Source: Capillibacterium thermochitinicola (lineage in GTDB: Bacteria; Bacillota; UBA4882; UBA10575). From it: 55,153 bases of DNA. Where the stretch lies: positions 1 through 55,153 of the forward strand of contig NZ_JAAKDE010000025.1 in NCBI RefSeq assembly GCF_013664685.1. Direction: 5' to 3'. Positions 50,773 through 55,153 of this stretch are shown one piece after another; positions within the stretch are counted from its first letter, which is position 1; each line of letters begins with the position of its first letter. The notes under the pieces were generated by a model that saw only the letters and a list, made by a program, of their open reading frames with translations, had not been told where the DNA came from and ran no database searches. The position numbers were made by a program, and so were the translations under genes.

Positions 50773-51142
50773 GCGTCTACATTTAAAAGTATGTCACCGC
50801 CTGTTCTGCTGCCCGCGCAACAAAAGAATAAAGAACAAGGAACGATTCCCGTTGCCATCTCTGCCGGGGCGAACACCAACCGGCCCCGGCCGGGGAGAAG
50901 CGGGCCAAGGTAATTCTTTGCGGACAATATTAATGACAAATGACAATAGACAGAGGTTTTCTTCCAGGAGTTTTGTTTTGCTGCGTTTTATGCGTAATGC
51001 GACCGCAAAATTTGTCTGATGCGGCAAGTGCCCGGTGCGGGCCTGGGTGATTGCTGGTAAATGGTGATTGACATTGTAAATATCGGATGATAAAATTAGA
51101 TCAAGTTATTTTCATACCACAAATTGTAAGAAGTGAGCGGTA
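50773..51142. other. 370-base intergenic region between livF and the ROK gene
   Basis: No gene is recognised. It contains a GC-rich dyad (CCGGGG at 50862-50867 with CCCCGG at 50883-50888) without a U-tract, which might be a weak end of the Liv transcript, and the ROK promoter at 51068-51096. The middle (50930-51050) shows no clear structure. Confidence 0.55.
51068..51096 (+). promoter_or_regulatory. Promoter of the ROK regulator gene
   Basis: Consensus TTGACA (51068-51073) and TAAAAT (51091-51096) with a 17-base spacer, about 45 bases upstream of the start codon. Confidence 0.78.
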
Positions 51143-52348
51143 ATGAGCAAACAAAGGAACGCGTCTGAATTATACAAAAAATACACTAAGGCTCGGCGGT
51201 CCGTTAGTCCTGAAGGGTCACTGACAAGCACAGGTTATTTAAGGACGGTCAATGTCATCTCGGTTTTACGGGTTCTTTATAAGGAGGGCAGTTGTTCCCG
51301 CGCGGAGTTGTCCAAGTTAACCGGCATTAGTTTGCCGACGATCACCAGAATTCTTAGCGAGTTATTAAAGAAGAACTTTGTTGTTCTGGTTGGACATGAG
51401 GAATCAAGCGGTGGACGGCGGCCTGAACTTTTTCGGCTTAATTCCAATCAGTTATTTATCGTCGGGATTTATCTGCGGAGTAGTGAAGCGATTTTATCGG
51501 TTACGAATTTGGAGGGAAAGGTCATTGCAAAACGCAGCTTTGTTCCCCTTTCCCTGGTCCCCGATGATTTAATCGATGAGATCGTCAAAGAATTGTGGTT
51601 ATTAGTGAAAGGAAGCCGGATTGATAAAGAACAGATCGTCGGCATTGGCCTGGCCGTAGCCGGGGTGGTCGACAACAAGTCGGGGCGGATTATTCATTCG
51701 AACAATCTCAGTTGGAATAACGTAGCGCTCGGGAAGCTTTTGGAGGAAAGGACGGGGGCGGCGGTCGTTATTGAAAACGATGCCAATTCGGCGGCTTTGG
51801 CCGAGTTATGGTTTGGTTGCGCCAAAGATGTTTCCAGTCTTGTTTACTTAAAAACCGATACCGGCGTCGGGGCGGGTTTGATTAGTGAGCGGCGCCTGAT
51901 TTCCGGCCCTTTTGGCATGGCGGGCGAGATTGGGAACCTGCCGGTGCTGGAGGGTACGGTCGATGATTACCTGCATTTACCCTTGGTTTTTCGCCGTTTT
52001 GAGGAACTGACCGGCGAGCGAATCGCCGATGAAAAGGAATTTTACCAGTTAATCAAGGAAAAACACCCGGTTGCCCTTAAATTGTACAATGAGGCGATTA
52101 CGGTTTTGGCCTGGATTGTTATCCTGGCGGAATCATTTTTCGGTATGCAAATGGTGGTGATCGGCGGCTTTTGGGGGGTGGCTGATCCCCAGTTTGTGCA
52201 GGATGTTGTTGAAAAATGCCGTCCGTTTTTCCAAAAAAACAAATGGAAAACCCCGCCGGCGATTGTCGGCTCCGAGCTTGGCAAGGAGAGCGATCTTCGT
52301 GGGGCCGTTGGGCTTGTCATTCACCAATGGTTTGAATATCCGGTGTAG
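51143..52348 (+). CDS. ROK-family transcriptional regulator (NagC/XylR type)
   Basis: A 401-residue regulator. An N-terminal winged helix (about 30-90: SRAELSKLTGISLPTITRIL, then SSGGRRPELFRLN) is followed by a ROK sugar-binding domain with GIGLAVAGVVDN, VVIENDANSAALAELWFG and TGVGAGLISERRLISG. The zinc motif CxCGxxGC usual after the GE(I/L)GH-type helix is absent (here MAGEIGNLPVLEGTVDDYL), and the EXGH His is replaced by Asn. That rules out sugar kinase activity and may alter ligand binding. It probably regulates the downstream DUF4838 gene. Confidence 0.9.
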   Translation: MSKQRNASELYKKYTKARRSVSPEGSLTSTGYLRTVNVISVLRVLYKEGSCSRAELSKLTGISLPTITRILSELLKKNFVVLVGHEESSGGRRPELFRLNSNQLFIVGIYLRSSEAILSVTNLEGKVIAKRSFVPLSLVPDDLIDEIVKELWLLVKGSRIDKEQIVGIGLAVAGVVDNKSGRIIHSNNLSWNNVALGKLLEERTGAAVVIENDANSAALAELWFGCAKDVSSLVYLKTDTGVGAGLISERRLISGPFGMAGEIGNLPVLEGTVDDYLHLPLVFRRFEELTGERIADEKEFYQLIKEKHPVALKLYNEAITVLAWIVILAESFFGMQMVVIGGFWGVADPQFVQDVVEKCRPFFQKNKWKTPPAIVGSELGKESDLRGAVGLVIHQWFEYPV

Positions 52349-52459
52349 GAGGGTGAGCAGAACTTTTTAATTGCCAACATTTATGCGGACAACAAAGAAG
52401 TTAGCCATTTGCAGAAACAATTTGTCAGTGGCATTGTTCTCGGTTCGACTAATGAATAG
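52349..52459 (+). other. In-frame 36-residue open stretch after the ROK stop, LacI-like by eye
   Basis: Directly after the ROK TAG, the same frame stays open to 52459 and encodes NFLIANIYADNKEV and QFVSGIVLGSTNE. This loosely resembles the sugar-binding-domain segment of LacI-type regulators (ANTDNDPE... VDGIIL.ST). No start or ribosome site supports independent translation. It may be a remnant of a lost regulator. Confidence 0.25.
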
Positions 52460-52496
52460 AGCAAATAAAAATAAAATGATTTAAGGAGTAAAGCAA

Positions 52497-54470
52497 ATGG
52501 AGTTAAAAGGGATTGGGCAGAAAAAAGTCGTGCGGATTCATCTCAAAACCAACAACGAAACCACCGCCTTTGCCGCTGCGGAATTGGGGAAGTATCTCCG
52601 TTTAATGCTGGGGCAAGAAACAGAGGTGGTATTTGCTGAAGAACCACCCTCCGGTTTAACCCCCGGTGTACCCACTTTGCAGCTGGGTTTGTTCGCCGAT
52701 TTTCCGGGTCTGGAAACGCCGGAAGTTACGGATCCGGTTTGGGATGACGCCGTCTATATCCGGGTGGAAAACGGCAAGGGCGTTATCGCCGGAAACAACC
52801 CCCGCAGTCTGCTGCTGGCGGTTTATCGTTTCCTGACCGCAGCCGGCTGCCGGTGGGTTCGGCCCGGGGATGATGGCGAGCTGATTCCCAGGAAAGCTTT
52901 GGCGGATTTGAACGCAACTGTTTGTGAGCGGGCGGCTTACCGGCACCGGGGAATTTGCATCGAAGGGGCGGTCAGCGAAGAAAATGTCAGGGCGGTGATT
53001 GATTGGTTGCCGAAAGTAGGGATGAACGCCTACTTCATTCAGTTTCGCGAAGCCTTTACCTTCTTCCAGCGCTGGTATGACCATAAACATAACCCGCAAC
53101 AACGACCCGCCGGTTTTACCAGGGAAGAGGCGCGGGAGATCGTGCGCCGCCTTGAACAGGAGATCAAACGCCGCGGTTTACTCTATCACGCCGTCGGCCA
53201 CGGCTGGACGTGCGAACCTTTGGGCCTCCCCGGCCTTGGCTGGGACCAAAAGGTGGACGAGGAGGCACCGGCGGAAATTGCCCCGTTTTTGGCGGAGATC
53301 AAGGGGAAACGCCAAATTTGGCAGGGCATTCCGCTCAATACCAACCTTTGTTACAGCAACCCGGAGGTTCGAGAGATGATCGTCGGGGAGATCGTGCGGT
53401 ACCTTCAGGAGCACCCCGGGATTGACCTCCTCCATTTTTGGCTGGCCGACGGTTCGAATAACCAGTGCGAGTGTGCGGAGTGTGGGAAGGCCCGTCCGGC
53501 GGATTTTTATGTCCAAATGCTGAACGATTTGGACGAACAGTTGACCGCCGCGGGACTGAAGACGCGGATTGTCTTTTTGGTCTACGTCGATCTGTTGTGG
53601 GCTCCGGAAAAAGAACGAATCAAGAATCCCGAACGCTTTGTCTTGATGTTTGCCCCGATTACCCGGTCTTATACGCAGTCGATTCCCGACCGGCTGGCGG
53701 AGCAGACCATCCCGCCCTATGTCAGGAACCAATTACAGTTTCCCTCCAGTGTCCGGGAGAACCTGGCTCACCTCCGGACTTGGCAGCAAATGTTTTCCGG
53801 CGATGCTTTTGACTTTGACTATCATCTGATGTGGGCCCATTATTTTGACCCCGGCTATACCACGATTGCGCGCACCGCCCATCAGGATATCAAAAATCTA
53901 AAAACAATCGGCTTGAACGGTTTAATCAGTTGCCAAGTCCAACGGGCTTTCATGCCCACGGGACTGCCGATGACCGTCATCGGCCGGGCGCTTTGGGACC
54001 CGACTCGTTCTTTTTCGGAGATCGCGGCGGACTATTACGCCAGCGCTTTTGGGCCGGACGGGGAGAAATGCCGGGAGTTGATGGACCAATTACCTGATTT
54101 CCTGGATGAACTGGATCCGTGGGCGGGGCGGTCTTCGCAGTTCGATGAAGTCCGTTTTCTTGAGAAGCTTCACCAAACAAAGCGGGTAATTGGGGAATTG
54201 AAGGCGTTGGTCGCCGCCAACCGGGACCTTACCAACAAATGCCACCGTATGTCTTGGCGGTACCTCGGTATTTTCCTCGAGGTTTATGACAGGTTCGTAA
54301 CGGCCCTCCTTAATCTCTTGGCGGGGCGAAAGGAAGAAGCCGATCAAGTTTGGGAAGAAACAAAGGACTTGCTCTGTTCGCACGAAGACCAAATCCAAAT
54401 GGTGTTTGATGTCTGTTTATTTATTGAAACCGCGGGAAGGGTCCTGGCGAAGCTGAAGCAAGAGGTCTGA
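52497..54470 (+). CDS. DUF4838-domain protein, probable carbohydrate-active enzyme
   Basis: A 657-residue protein without a signal peptide, so cytoplasmic. Residues about 1-135 form an alpha/beta lead domain like those preceding family 20 and 67 glycosidases (NNETTAFAAAELGKYLRLML, GNNPRSLLLAVYRFLTAAGC, RWVRPGDDGELIPR). The DUF4838 region (about 230-500) is TIM-barrel-like, with LLHFWLADGSNNQ, then two paired cysteines (CECAECGK) that may bind metal, and FDFDYHLMWAHYF. Family members occur in glycan-use loci and are suspected glycosidases, though no activity is established. It follows the ROK regulator by 148 bases. ATG after TAAGGAG. Confidence 0.82.
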   Translation: MELKGIGQKKVVRIHLKTNNETTAFAAAELGKYLRLMLGQETEVVFAEEPPSGLTPGVPTLQLGLFADFPGLETPEVTDPVWDDAVYIRVENGKGVIAGNNPRSLLLAVYRFLTAAGCRWVRPGDDGELIPRKALADLNATVCERAAYRHRGICIEGAVSEENVRAVIDWLPKVGMNAYFIQFREAFTFFQRWYDHKHNPQQRPAGFTREEAREIVRRLEQEIKRRGLLYHAVGHGWTCEPLGLPGLGWDQKVDEEAPAEIAPFLAEIKGKRQIWQGIPLNTNLCYSNPEVREMIVGEIVRYLQEHPGIDLLHFWLADGSNNQCECAECGKARPADFYVQMLNDLDEQLTAAGLKTRIVFLVYVDLLWAPEKERIKNPERFVLMFAPITRSYTQSIPDRLAEQTIPPYVRNQLQFPSSVRENLAHLRTWQQMFSGDAFDFDYHLMWAHYFDPGYTTIARTAHQDIKNLKTIGLNGLISCQVQRAFMPTGLPMTVIGRALWDPTRSFSEIAADYYASAFGPDGEKCRELMDQLPDFLDELDPWAGRSSQFDEVRFLEKLHQTKRVIGELKALVAANRDLTNKCHRMSWRYLGIFLEVYDRFVTALLNLLAGRKEEADQVWEETKDLLCSHEDQIQMVFDVCLFIETAGRVLAKLKQEV

Positions 54471-54784
54471 CTTACGTTATATGCTATTTAAAAAGAATAA
54501 TTTTAGCGGTAGGTCAAGATGACTTACCGCTTTTTTAGATTCGGGGGATCAACACGCCTGTTATAAGCCGTAATTCCTAATAATATGGTGAAAATAGTGC
54601 CATTTGTAGGAAAAAGACTATTTTCGCTATTTATTTGCCAAAATAGGGGTTTTTAATATTTGCGCAATTGTGATATATTATCCCTGGGTTTACCATAAAT
54701 GGACATTCTAATAAATCTTGCTTTATTTGGCTAGATGTACAAATTCATTAGAGTAAAAAACTGGTAAAGGAATATCTACAAAAG
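54471..54784. other. 314-base AT-rich intergenic region
   Basis: Contains the terminator at 54505-54536, then AT-rich DNA with no gene. Base composition falls sharply compared with the rest of the window. Confidence 0.6.
54505..54536 (+). terminator. Intrinsic terminator after the DUF4838 gene
   Basis: GCGGTAGGTC and GACTTACCGC form a 10-bp stem (one G-T pair) around AAGAT, followed by TTTTTT. Confidence 0.92.
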
Positions 54785-55000
54785 ATGCGAAGTTGGCTAG
54801 ATTTCATCAGCATGTATTTATTTTCACTCAGTCTATTATTTTTAGGGGAAGAAATGGGGTTGTATTTTTCCCCAATAAACCGTGTGTGTGGTGCTTTCTT
54901 CCTTTTGGCTTACGAAATATGTATATACCAAAAAAGGAAGATTGAGCATAAAAATGTACCTCTGTTGGTTTTCATTGGAACAGTAATCTTAAACGTTTAG
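54785..55000 (+). CDS. Small predicted membrane protein, unrecognised
   Basis: A 71-residue open frame in AT-rich DNA. It has two or three hydrophobic segments (ISMYLFSLSLLFLGEEMG, VCGAFFLLAYEICIY, VPLLVFIGTVILNV) separated by a basic stretch (QKRKIEHK). The ribosome site is poor (AAAGGA about 15 bases upstream). It could be a real small membrane protein or a chance frame. Confidence 0.35.
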   Translation: MRSWLDFISMYLFSLSLLFLGEEMGLYFSPINRVCGAFFLLAYEICIYQKRKIEHKNVPLLVFIGTVILNV

Positions 55001-55153
55001 TTTTCTTATTTGTCTACTGTTCATCGTTTCTTGTGTCCATAAAGAAATTAATTTAATGCAATATGATTATGTGTTTGTGGTAGTATAAGAATACCGAGAA
55101 TGGCAGTCTAAAATTCCATAGTTCGGTAAAAAAGGAGGAGTCACTGCATAGCA
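55001..55153. other. Right-edge AT-rich region ending in a ribosome binding site
   Basis: No complete gene. A strong Shine-Dalgarno (AAAAAAGGAGG, 55129-55139) lies 14 bases before the window ends, so a plus-strand gene probably starts at or just past the edge. Confidence 0.55.

Overview
The window reads as ordinary chromosome of an anaerobic, saccharolytic, endospore-forming Firmicute that probably has an outer membrane. Endospore formation is suggested by a ger germinant-receptor operon (32039-34744). An outer membrane is suggested by a chaperone-usher-like secretion cluster (13483-19213), which needs one, and by two sugar-binding proteins (198-1397, 8603-9931) whose signal peptides lack a lipobox cysteine, as in diderms. 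Shine-Dalgarno sites are strong (GGAGG), GTG and TTG starts are frequent, G+C is moderate to high, and sugar uptake is organised around PTS and ABC systems. A Limnochordia/Hydrogenisporia-like diderm Firmicute would fit; this is inference only. No rRNA, tRNA, CRISPR array, IS element or prophage was recognised.

Layout. 1-4726: sugar-binding protein, GH65 disaccharide phosphorylase and beta-phosphoglucomutase (phosphorolytic disaccharide use). 4931-13191: YesM/YesN-type two-component system, second sugar ABC importer (binding protein and two permeases, no ATPase) and an FAD oxidoreductase. 13483-19213 (minus strand): two secreted subunit-like proteins, a PapD-like chaperone and a 1023-residue usher-like protein; this is the most unusual system here. 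19576-21554 (minus): ptsI-ptsH. 21845-27010: GlcT-type antiterminator, N-acetylglucosamine/glucose EIICB, a DUF7916-type TIM-barrel protein, nagA and EIIA-Glc. Both the ptsI leader and the EIICB leader carry an RNA antiterminator (RAT) overlapping an intrinsic terminator, so GlcT probably controls general PTS proteins and the amino-sugar operon together.

27228-31964: YjbQ protein, then a fructose operon (DeoR-type regulator, 1-phosphofructokinase, split EIIA, EIIB and EIIC, dedicated HPr). 32039-34744: ger operon whose A subunit is a 167-residue remnant or miniature lacking the membrane core. 35090-38808: SIMPL-domain protein, phosphoglucomutase, macro-domain protein, cupin. 38979-45789: TetR regulator divergent from an aminotransferase, tandem class II aldolase, FGGY kinase and aldehyde dehydrogenase operon with a palindromic operator; the dehydrogenase is frameshifted in a G8 tract. 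46098-50772: complete Liv-type ABC importer. 51143-54470: ROK regulator and cytoplasmic DUF4838 protein. The last 600 bases are AT-rich and nearly empty.

A recurring feature is strong, U-tract-poor stem-loops behind binding-protein genes and between other operon genes whose products are needed in unequal amounts.
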